Source of the DNA: Stenotrophomonas maltophilia
GTDB lineage: Bacteria; Pseudomonadota; Gammaproteobacteria; Xanthomonadales; Xanthomonadaceae
Length of the DNA stretch: 8,335 nt
Reading direction: 5' to 3'
Assembly: GCA_002386405.1 (NCBI GenBank)
Contig: DGIP01000111.1
Coordinates: forward strand, 1,102-9,436
Part shown: positions 1 through 7,700 of the stretch, in pieces
Numbering within the stretch: position 1 is the stretch's first letter
Layout of the letters: every line of letters starts with the position of its first letter
Position numbers and translations under genes: made by a program
The notes under the pieces: model-generated
Databases searched by the model: none
What the model was told of the DNA's origin: nothing
The model's input: only the letters and a program-made list of their open reading frames with translations

Positions 1-43
1 GGCGTTCTGCCAGTGGCTTCGGGCGGAACAGCGGCACCCCGCT

Positions 44-442
44 TCAGCGGCTCTGCTGGGCTGAAACTCTGCAGGCAGGCACGACGGCTGGCGCCGGGCT
101 CATGTAAGTGACATTACCGGCGCAGACCTGGTACGCGAAGGAAACGCTGGCAAGCCCAGCATCAGGCACGCGCGCCGTGTGCATGACCTCCCCCTTGGAC
201 GACAGCAGCCTGATGCGGGCCCCATCTGGACTGGCGGAGTTGCCGGGGGTAGTCAGCTCCAGGTTGAAGCCGCTGGAGAGTTGAACGGTTGCGGCCTGCT
301 GGGACGGCAGTTGCAGGTCCAGTGCAACAGGCGGCAAGGCGTCCTGCTGCACTACGCCCGTGAACTGTACTGATACAGGGGTGGCTGCTGATGCGGAAAG
401 AGACACGCAGAAAAGCGAGAGGACAGCGGCTACAGCCTTCAT
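44..442 (-). CDS. Small exported protein of unknown function
   Basis: I do not recognise this 132-residue protein. It opens with a typical Sec signal peptide: a Lys, a hydrophobic core (AVLSLFCVSL) and small residues ending in ASAA before TPV, so it is probably exported to the periplasm and processed near residue 19-20. The mature part is about 110 residues, rich in Val, Ala, Pro, Ser and Gln with beta-prone stretches. It has two cysteines near the C-terminus (in YQVCAG and PACRV) that could form a disulfide. Two ATG codons are adjacent (445 and 442). The Shine-Dalgarno GGAGG at 449-453 lies 3 nt before the first and 6 nt before the second, so I prefer 442; the 445 start would add one Met. 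It is the last gene of a minus-strand run, 62 bp after the membrane protein that ends at 508. Third-position G/C is moderate, lower than in the large plus-strand gene. That it is a gene is fairly sure; its role is unknown. Confidence 0.72.
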   Translation of the reverse strand: MKAVAAVLSLFCVSLSASAATPVSVQFTGVVQQDALPPVALDLQLPSQQAATVQLSSGFNLELTTPGNSASPDGARIRLLSSKGEVMHTARVPDAGLASVSFAYQVCAGNVTYMSPAPAVVPACRVSAQQSR

Positions 443-507
443 CATTCACCTCCGATGTGTGGAATTACCATGTCCGGGCCTAGGCTGATACCAAGCGGCA
501 CAGATAC

Positions 508-966
508 TCAAATCAGCTCCAGCTTGTCCAGTAGAACACCGATTGCAGCGACGAGAACAAGCACAATGTACATCCAGGGGCGTGCGCCCTCTTCTGCCGC
601 GTGCGGTTTGGTGGGTCGCAGCAAGCGCCACCACCCCACGCAGACAAAGACGAACGGAATGCCGAGAAGGCCAAGCAAGATGGGGTCGAACGTCACTTGA
701 CCCATCGGGAGGCCCATCGCGACCAGGGTAAGCAGGCCCGCCATCAAAGATGTGATGACGACCAGCGCACCCCATGGCGAGCCACGGGAAACGCTGACGC
801 CCTTCTCGAGAACGATTGCCATCCCCATGAGGAATGGCCAGGCAAAACTCATCGCCCAGAATGCCGCTGGCGCTCGCGTTGGATCAAGTCCGAGCAATCG
901 CAGGAGTATGAGGGCCACTAGAGTGACCAACCCCATCCTGAAGAGGATGCTTTTGAAGGGTCTCAT
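508..966 (-). CDS. Small polytopic membrane protein of unknown function
   Basis: This 152-residue protein is mostly hydrophobic and matches no family I can name. I see about five candidate membrane helices: residues 11-27, 35-53, 64-86, 95-115 and 131-147. Between helices 4 and 5 is a short polar loop (RPTKPHAAEEGARP); the N-terminus is basic (MRPFKSILFR). No catalytic motif is visible. The ATG at 966 has only a weak GAG three bases upstream, and the internal Met at residue 11 (position 936) has no better ribosome site, so the longer start is kept. The gene begins 27 bp after the stop of the upstream membrane-protein gene (994), so co-transcription is likely. Codon use includes AGA, AAA, CTA and ATA, which the large plus-strand gene largely avoids; this hints at an accessory origin. 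Overlapping frames on both strands here look like shadows because only this frame gives a coherent membrane protein. Confidence 0.72.
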   Translation of the reverse strand: MRPFKSILFRMGLVTLVALILLRLLGLDPTRAPAAFWAMSFAWPFLMGMAIVLEKGVSVSRGSPWGALVVITSLMAGLLTLVAMGLPMGQVTFDPILLGLLGIPFVFVCVGWWRLLRPTKPHAAEEGARPWMYIVLVLVAAIGVLLDKLELI

Positions 967-993
967 CTACTCGGCTGCACGTGGTGGGTTAGG

Positions 994-1431
994 TCAGACA
1001 TTGAGGCTCGCCAGGGCAAAGAAAAGCGCCACGGTACCCGCACCGAGAATCCCATAGGTCACCCATAGGGGGCTGCCTTGGCCCAGTGCGAATGCAACAT
1101 AGGCTTCTTTAACACTGCGGCCAGATAGAAAGGAAATGACGGCGAGCGCAAGGAGCGGCAGCACCGATGCCAGTCCGAACCCCAAGAGCAACGGTCGCCA
1201 GTCTGTGTTCGCGAAGCCACCCACGGGGTAAAGCGCGATTCCGGAGCAGAGACCAATGAAGAACAGCACGTTGGCCGTCCAGATTGCCGGACGGTGTCGA
1301 CGCAGCAGATATGCGCGTGACCAACCTTTGTAATGCGAAGGCAGGCTCCGGGCCCATCGGCTGGTCAACCAGGTCGCGATGATCCCGCCAATCACCCCGC
1401 TGATGGCGGGGCGAATCGAATCGAACTCCAT
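994..1431 (-). CDS. Small polytopic membrane protein of unknown function
   Basis: This is a 145-residue hydrophobic protein with about four candidate membrane helices (residues 8-24, 50-70, 79-103 and 121-142). A strongly basic loop lies between helices 1 and 2 (SRWARSLPSHYKGWSRAYLLRRHR); by the positive-inside rule that loop should be cytoplasmic. I recognise no family and see no enzyme motif. The ATG at 1431 is preceded by GGGAG at 1442-1446, 10 nt upstream, an acceptable but long spacing. It is the first gene of the minus-strand run and lies 27 bp upstream of a second membrane protein of similar size, so the two probably work or at least are made together. Third-position G/C is moderate, with codons such as AAA, CTA, GTT and TCT, unlike the large plus-strand gene. 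An overlapping minus frame (1468-1109) gives an Arg/His-rich, non-membrane product and is taken as a shadow. Confidence 0.72.
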   Translation of the reverse strand: MEFDSIRPAISGVIGGIIATWLTSRWARSLPSHYKGWSRAYLLRRHRPAIWTANVLFFIGLCSGIALYPVGGFANTDWRPLLLGFGLASVLPLLALAVISFLSGRSVKEAYVAFALGQGSPLWVTYGILGAGTVALFFALASLNV

Positions 1432-1460
1432 TGCCAGCCCACTCCCTGGTCCTGCCTTCC

Positions 1461-1471
1461 GGCATCATGCC
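1461..1471. promoter_or_regulatory. Short palindrome upstream of the minus-strand run
   Basis: GGCATCATGCC is a perfect 5+5 inverted repeat around a single C, extended by one imperfect flanking pair. It lies 30-40 bp upstream of the ATG at 1431, where an operator or promoter of the minus-strand genes could be. A single palindrome of this length can arise by chance, so this is only a candidate. Confidence 0.15.
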
Positions 1472-1502
1472 AGAGAGGCACCCGCCTACCTACCCGTCAT
1501 CT

Positions 1503-1643
1503 TCAATGCAGCTTCGGGCTGGTTGAGCGCGCCCTCGCCCATCGGGACTGGCTGTCACGGAAGTACTCCGGCCACAGGCCAATGCGGAACTGGCTGAACC
1601 ACATCTGCTCGTCCGCCACCGGCTTCAGCGTGGACTCGACCAT
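1503..1643 (-). CDS. Possible 46-residue protein or remnant of a gene
   Basis: The frame runs from ATG 1643 to TGA 1503 and encodes 46 residues (MVESTLKPVADEQMW at the start, TSPKLH at the end), rich in aromatic and charged residues. I do not recognise it. The reason to list it is codon use: 41 of its 46 codons end in G or C, as in the large neighbouring gene and unlike the three small genes downstream. In the same frame upstream of 1643 (an extension back to 1748 is open) this bias drops. No Shine-Dalgarno is visible before 1643. It may be a small gene, or the C-terminal remnant of a gene whose front was lost. It has the same direction as the membrane-protein genes and ends about 70 bp upstream of them. 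Confidence 0.3.
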   Translation of the reverse strand: MVESTLKPVADEQMWFSQFRIGLWPEYFRDSQSRWARARSTSPKLH

Positions 1644-1686
1644 GCTTCGACCAGCATAGCGCAGGAGCGGCAAATGACTAATGCAC

Positions 1687-1692
1687 GGGAGG
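1687..1692 (+). promoter_or_regulatory. Ribosome binding site of a short leader frame
   Basis: GGGAGG lies 5 nt before ATG 1698. It is the only good plus-strand Shine-Dalgarno near the start of the large glucan synthase gene, but it serves a 9-codon frame and not the synthase itself. Confidence 0.4.
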
Positions 1693-1699
1693 TATATAT
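1693..1699 (+). promoter_or_regulatory. AT-rich spot, weak -10 candidate
   Basis: TATATAT stands out in otherwise GC-rich DNA, 73 bp before ATG 1772. It could be a -10 element for the synthase gene, but I find no -35 match about 17 bp upstream. If it is a -10, the leader frame at 1698 would start too near or before the transcript's 5' end, so both readings cannot hold together. Confidence 0.2.
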
Positions 1700-1727
1700 G
1701 ACCTTCACGGTGTCCTCGGCCCCCTAA
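1698..1727 (+). CDS. Possible 9-codon leader peptide upstream of the glucan synthase gene
   Basis: ATG 1698 opens a frame encoding MTFTVSSAP, stopped by TAA at 1725-1727. It has a well-placed GGGAGG (5-nt spacing). Its stop lies 8 bp before an in-frame ATG of the synthase (1736) and 44 bp before the start I prefer (1772), neither of which has a clear Shine-Dalgarno of its own. This arrangement would permit translational coupling or leader control. The peptide has no run of identical codons suggesting amino-acid attenuation. It may be chance. Confidence 0.25.
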   Translation: MTFTVSSAP

Positions 1728-1771
1728 ATGCAAGGATGCAAGGCGCAACCTGCCTCCCCCCTCGGTACCTT

Positions 1772-4700
1772 ATGCCCCACCTTCGTCGTCTTTTCGGCCG
1801 TTGGCTTCGCCTGCGGCGGCTTGTTCGTTGGCGCTGGCGTGAGCGGCAGGCCTCTGCCCCGGCCATTGAAGCCACCGAGGGCCCGCTGCGGGCCGCGCTG
1901 TACAGCGTTGAACAGATGGAGGTCTACGGCCGTGCACTTGCGCGCCAGCACCGCGTGCGGATGCGACCCAGCCCGGAGCGCCTGCTCGAGCGCCTGCAGG
2001 CCAACGAACGTGTCCTGCAGGACGCCAACACCCTGCTCAGCAGTGTGGTGCGTGAACAGCGCCCGGTCACCCCGGCCGGTGAATGGCTGCTCGACAACTA
2101 CTACCTGGTCGAAGAACAGATCCAGACCGCGCGGCGCCACCTGCCGCGTGGCTACAGCCGGCAGTTGCCGTCGCTTGCCACCGGCCCCTCGACCGGGTTG
2201 CCACGTGTATATGAGCTTTCGATGCAGGCCATCGCGCACGGCGATGGACGCATCGACGGCGATACGCTGGGCCGCTTCATCGCCTCCTATCAGTCCCTCG
2301 CGCCGCTGAGCCTGGGCGAACTGTGGGCCGTTCCCATCATGCTGCGCCTGGCATTGCTGGAGAACCTGCGGCGCATGGCCGCGCGGGTGATGCGCGATGG
2401 AGAAGACCGGCGCCTGGCCTCGCAGTGGGCTGATGATCTCAACCGTGCGGCCTCCGACACCCCCACCGATGTGGTCCTGGTGGTGGCGGACATGGCGCGC
2501 TCCGAGCCGCCGTTGACCGGCGCATTCGTCGCCGAGCTGACCCGTTCGTTGCAGGGTCGCGGCGGCGCGTGGGCCATGCCCATCGCCTGGCTGGAACAAT
2601 GGGCAGCGGCATCCGGGCAGCGTATCGAAGAACTGGTGGCCGCCGAGGGGCAGCAGCAGGCCTCCGACCAGGTGTCCATCAGCAACAGCATCGGCAGCCT
2701 GCGCTTCCTGTCCACCATGGATTGGCGCACCTTTGTCGAAGACATGAGCGTGGTCGAGCAGCGGCTCCGCGAAGACCCCATGGCCGTCTACCCGCAGATG
2801 GACTTCGGCACCCGCGATGCCTATCGCCACGTGGTGGAGAAGATCGCCCGCGGCAGCCGCATCGCCGAGGAACGGGTTGCCACCATCGCGCTGGAGCTGG
2901 CCCGGGCTGCTACGCCGCCCGACGGGCCACGCGCGCATGTGGGCTATTGGCTGGTCGGCGAAGGCCTGCATGCCACCGTTGACGCGGTGGCCGACGCCGC
3001 GCCACGCCACCGCAAGGCACGTCGGTTGGCGCATCGCGTGCCACTTGCCCAGTACCTGCTGCCGATTACCCTGCTGGCGGTGTTGGCCACCTGTGGGCTG
3101 CTTGCCACAGGCACAGGCGCGGTTCCCGTCTGGCTGGGCGCCCTGCTCGGGCTGCTGGTGTTCAGTGAGCTGGGCATCGTGCTGGTCAACTGGACCGCGA
3201 CCGTGCTGGTCGCGCCCCGACCGCTGCCCAAGCTGGATTTCAGCGAGGGGATTCCCGCGGACTGCGCCACCGTGGTGGCGGTACCGTCGATGCTGTCCAG
3301 CACCGACGGCATCGACGTCCTGGTCGAAGCGCTGGAGGTCCGCTTCCTGGCCAACCGCGATCCCCAGCTGCGCTTCGTGCTGCTGACGGATTTCCTCGAC
3401 GCCCCAGAAGCGCAGTTGCCGACCGACGACGCCCTGCTTGCGCACGCCGCGCAGCGCATCGAGGGATTGAACCAGCGCTACGCGTCCGAGCGCGGCGACC
3501 GCTTCTACCTGCTGCACCGCCCCAGGCAATGGAACCCCAGTGAAGGGGTGTGGATGGGGCACGAGCGCAAGCGCGGCAAGCTGGCCGCGCTCAATGCCCT
3601 GCTCCGCCATGGCGATGGAAGCGCGTTCATGCGCATCGTAGGTGACGCGGCGGTCCTGCTCGGCGTGCGCTATGTCATCACCCTGGATTCGGACACGCAG
3701 CTCCCGCGCGATGCGGCGCGTGCGTTCGTCGCCACCCTGGCCCACCCACTCAACCGGCCACGCTTCGATCCTGCGCTGCAGCGCGTGGTGGAGGGCTACG
3801 GCATCCTGCAGCCCAGCGTGGGCACCAGCCTGGGCCGGCGCCGTACCTCGCGCTTTGCGCGGATGTTCGGCAGCGAGCCCGGCATCGATCCGTATACCCG
3901 CATGGTCTCGGACGTCTATCAGGACCTGTTCGACGAAGGTTCGTTCGTGGGCAAGGGCATCTATGACGTGGAAGCCTTCGAGCATGCGCTCGAGGGCCGC
4001 CTGCCAGAGAACCGCATCCTCAGCCACGACCTGCTGGAAGGCTGCTATGCCCGCGCGGGCCTGGTCAGCGATGTGCGCCTGTACGAGGATTACCCCGAAC
4101 GCTACGCCGCCGACGCCAAGCGCCGTGCGCGCTGGATCCGTGGCGACTGGCAGCTGTTGCCCTGGTTGTTGCCGTGGACCCCGCGCCCGGGCACAGGCTG
4201 GGAACGCAACCGGCTCAGCCTGCTGTCGCGTGGCAAGCTGCTGGACAACCTGCGCCGGAGCCTGGTGCCCATCGCCGCGCTGGTCCTGCTGGTGGCGGGC
4301 TGGCTGTACGGCGACAACCCCGCCGCATGGACCGCGTGGGTACTGGCGCTGTGGTTCGCACCGCCGCTGATCGGCATGCTTCGCGATGCCCTGAGCGTGC
4401 CGGACGACACGCCGCTGGAAGCGCATTACATCAAGGTCGGGCGCGGCACGCTGCAGTCGTTGCTGCGCGCCGCCACGCAGATTGCCTGCCTGCCCTACGA
4501 AGCACTGTTGGCCGGGGGCGCGGTACTGCGCACGCTCTGGCGCATGGCCATTACGCGCCGCCACCTGCTGCAGTGGAACCCCTCCAGCGAAGTCGAGCGC
4601 CGCCTGGGCGGCGACCGTGGCGCGGAATGGCGGGTGATGGCGCCGGGGTCGCTGCTGGCACTCGCGCTGGTTGCGGTGGTGGCCGTGCTGCGCCCGCAGG

Positions 4701-7700
4701 CGCTGCCGCTCGCCCTGCCCTTCCTGGTGGCGTGGACGTTCGCGCCCGGGTTGATGGCGTGGCTGGGTCGGCCGCCGGCCGCGATCGTGGCCGAGCTTTC
4801 CGATACCCAGCGGGCGTTCCTTGGCCGGTTGGCGCGGCGCACCTGGTCGTTCTTCCAGGCCTGGGTGCGCGAGCAGGATCACTGGTTGCCGCCGGACAAC
4901 ATCCAGGAACATCCGGCACTGGTGGTGGCGCGGCGCACCTCGCCGACCAACATCGGGCTGTCCCTGCTGGCCAATCTGTCTGCATGGGACTTCGGCTATC
5001 TGCAGCAGGGCGCGGTCGCCGAACGCACCGCATTGGCGTTCGGCACGCTGGACCAGCTGCCGCGCCATCGCGGCCACTTCCTGAACTGGTACGACACCGA
5101 AACCCTGGCGCCGCTGCCGCCGCGCTATGTCTCCACCGTGGACAGCGGCAACCTGGCCGGGCACCTCCTTACGCTGCGCCAAGGCTTGCTCGCACTGGTG
5201 GACGCGCCGGTACTGGCGCCGCACACCTTCGATGGCCTGGCCGATACCCTCGGCGTGCTGGACGAGGAGCGGCAGCGCCTTCGCCCCGGCGACGCGCCAC
5301 TGGGCGATGCGCTCAACCACCTGCGCCAGCGGCTGGTGGCAACGCTTGCCGATATCCCGCGCGGTGCCGCCGAAGCACTAGCCCGCCTGCAGGAGCTGGC
5401 CGGCCTGGCCGACGCCGTGCTGGCGCAATGGCCGGCACCAGCATCGCCTCAGGACGGTGACCTGCACTGGCCGGCCCTGTTCGCTGCCGAATGCCATGCC
5501 GCCTGTGCGGCGCTCGCCGAGATCCCGGTCGATGCCAGCGCGGACGCCGATGCACCCGTACCCACCCTGCGCCAGCTGGCCGACCTGCCCGGCACGGCCG
5601 GTGCGGACGCACGCACGCGCATCGCGCAGCTGGAGGACCTGGCGCACCGCGCCGGGCAGTTCTCGCTGATGGAATATGGGTTCCTGTTCTACCGCTCCCG
5701 CAAGCTGCTCTCCATCGGCTACAACGTCGACGACCACCGCCTCGACAACAGCTTCTACGACCTGCTGGCCTCCGAAGCGCGGTTGTGCGCCTTCGTGGCC
5801 ATCGCCCAGGGCGAGCTCACGCAGGAGAGCTGGTTCGCGCTCGGCCGCCTGCTTACCGAGGTCAACGGCACGCCGACGCTGCTGTCGTGGAGTGGCTCGA
5901 TGTTCGAGTACCTCATGCCGCAGTTGGTGATGCCCAGCTACCCGGACACCCTGCTCGACCAGACCGCGCGGCATGCGGTGGAAGCCCAGATCGTCTACGG
6001 CCGAAGCCTCAACCTGCCATGGGGCGTGTCCGAGTCCGGCTACAACGCCGTCGATGCGCGCCTGAACTACCAGTACCGCGCGTTCGGCGTGCCGGGGTTG
6101 GGGCTGAAGCGCGGCCTGGGGCAGGATCGGGTCATCGCACCCTATGCCAGCATGATGGCGCTGATGGTGGCGCCGGAAGCGGCCTGCCAGAACCTTCAGG
6201 CGCTCGAAGGATTGGGCTTCGCCGGTCGCTTCGGAATGTACGAGGCGATCGACTACACCCCCGCGCGCGTCCCACCGGGGCACGACCACGTGCTGCTGCG
6301 TTCGTTCATGGCCCACCACCAGGGCATGGGCCTGCTGTCGCTGGATTACCTGCTGCGCGACCAGCCGATGCAGCGCCGCTTCGTGGCCGATGTCGAGTTC
6401 CAGGCCACCCTGTTGCTGCTGCAGGAGCGCATTCCGCGCGTCGGCGTGTTCCATCCGCATGAAGTCGAATCGCTGGGCGAGCACGCCGCCACCGCCCAGG
6501 ACGAAACGTCCCTGCGCGTGCTGCGCAAGCCCGGCGGCCCGCGCCCGGAAGTGCAGCTGCTGTCCAACGGCCGCTACCACGGCATGCTCACCCATGCCGG
6601 CGGCGGCTACAGCCGCCACGGCGACCTCTCGCTCACCCGCTGGCGCGAGGACGGCACCACCGATGCCTGGGGCACGTTCTGCTACCTGCGCGACGTGGAC
6701 AGCGGCGACTTCTGGTCGGCCGCCTACCAGCCCACCTGCGTGCCGATGGACAACTACGAGGCCATCTTCTCCGACGCCAAGGCCGAATTCCGCGGCGCGC
6801 TTCACGGTTGCGAGAGCCACCTGCAGGTGGCCATCTCCGCCGAGGACGACATCGAACTCCGGCGCCTGCGGCTGACCAACCGCAGCCGTCGCACGCGCAC
6901 CGTGGAAATCACCACCTATGCCGAAGTGGTACTGGCACCGGCGGCCGCCGACGATGCGCACCCGGCCTTCAGCAACCTGTTCGTGCAGAGCGAGATCCTG
7001 GCCGCCAAGCAGGCCGTGCTGTGCACGCGCCGGCCGCGTTCGCACGACGAAGTGCCACCGTGGATGTTCCATCTGGTGGCGGTGCACGACGCCGACGTGG
7101 CGGCGATCTCCTACGAAACCGACCGGGCGCGCTTCCTGGGGCGTGGCAACACGCCGCGCACCCCGCAGGCATTGACCACCGACACCGACCTCTCCGGCAG
7201 CGACGGTTCGGTGCTCGACCCGATCGTGGCCATCCGCGTGCGGGTGGTGCTGGAGCCCGAGCAGACCGTGCAGCTGGACATGGTGTATGGCATCGGCGCC
7301 GACCGCCCCGGTTGCGAGGCACTGCTGGACAAGTATCGTGACCGCCGCCTGGCCGACCGCGTGTTCGACCTGGCCTGGACGCACAGCCAGGTGGTGCGCC
7401 GCCAGATCAACGCCACCCAGGCCGAGGCGCAGCTCTATGAGCGCCTGGCCAGCCACGTGCTGTATGCCGGTCCCTTGCTGCGTGCAGGGGCGAGCGTGCT
7501 GCAGCAGAACCAGCGTGGACAATCCGGGCTGTGGGGCCATGCCATCTCGGGCGACCTGCCCATCGTGCTGCTCAAGGTCACCGACGCGGAGAACGTGGAA
7601 CTGGTCCGGCAGCTGGTGCAGGCCCATGCCTACTGGCGCCAGAAGGGTCTCAACACCGACCTGGTGATCTGGAACGACAGCAAGGCCGGCTACCGGCAGG

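Larger units (their letters stand above)
1432..1771. other. Divergent intergenic region
   Basis: This 340-bp stretch separates the minus-strand run from the large plus-strand gene and must hold the promoters of both. It contains a GGCAT-C-ATGCC palindrome (1461-1471), a short minus-strand frame with coding-like codon use (1503-1643), an AT-rich spot (1693-1699) and a short plus-strand leader frame (1698-1727). I see no convincing -35/-10 pair, no strong rho-independent terminator, no tRNA and no repeat family. Confidence 0.6.

Noticed and set aside
478..485. GCCTAGGC palindrome between the first two small genes
   Set aside because: Eight bases, no arms to form a stable terminator and no T run; likely chance.
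446..775. Minus-strand frame of 109 codons overlapping the 508-966 gene
   Set aside because: It gives an Arg/His/Gly-rich product and lies within a coherent membrane-protein frame. The ribosome site at 449-453 fits the signal-peptide gene instead.
994..1431. Idea that the two small membrane proteins are paralogues (both contain a GSP-W stretch before a helix)
   Set aside because: The shared stretch is only a few residues and helix number and spacing differ; hydrophobic composition explains the rest.
1728..2309. Plus-strand frame of 193 codons starting directly after the leader stop
   Set aside because: It overlaps the synthase N-terminal region in another frame and turns Ser/Arg/Pro/Cys-rich; the synthase frame is continuous with the downstream domains.
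1724..5320. Open frame of 1198 codons on the minus strand opposite the synthase
   Set aside because: The product is rich in Gln, Arg, His, Gly and Ala, with no recognisable domain or membrane pattern. It mirrors a plus-strand frame with clear family motifs and strong G/C third positions, which removes stops from one antisense frame.
4174..5460. Plus-strand frame of 428 codons inside the synthase gene
   Set aside because: It is an Ala/Gly/Arg/Pro-rich out-of-frame reading of the synthase helices and GH189 start; the other frame carries the conserved motifs without interruption.
5491..6462. Plus-strand frame of 323 codons inside the synthase gene
   Set aside because: Out-of-frame Arg/Pro/Ala-rich shadow of the GH189 domain.
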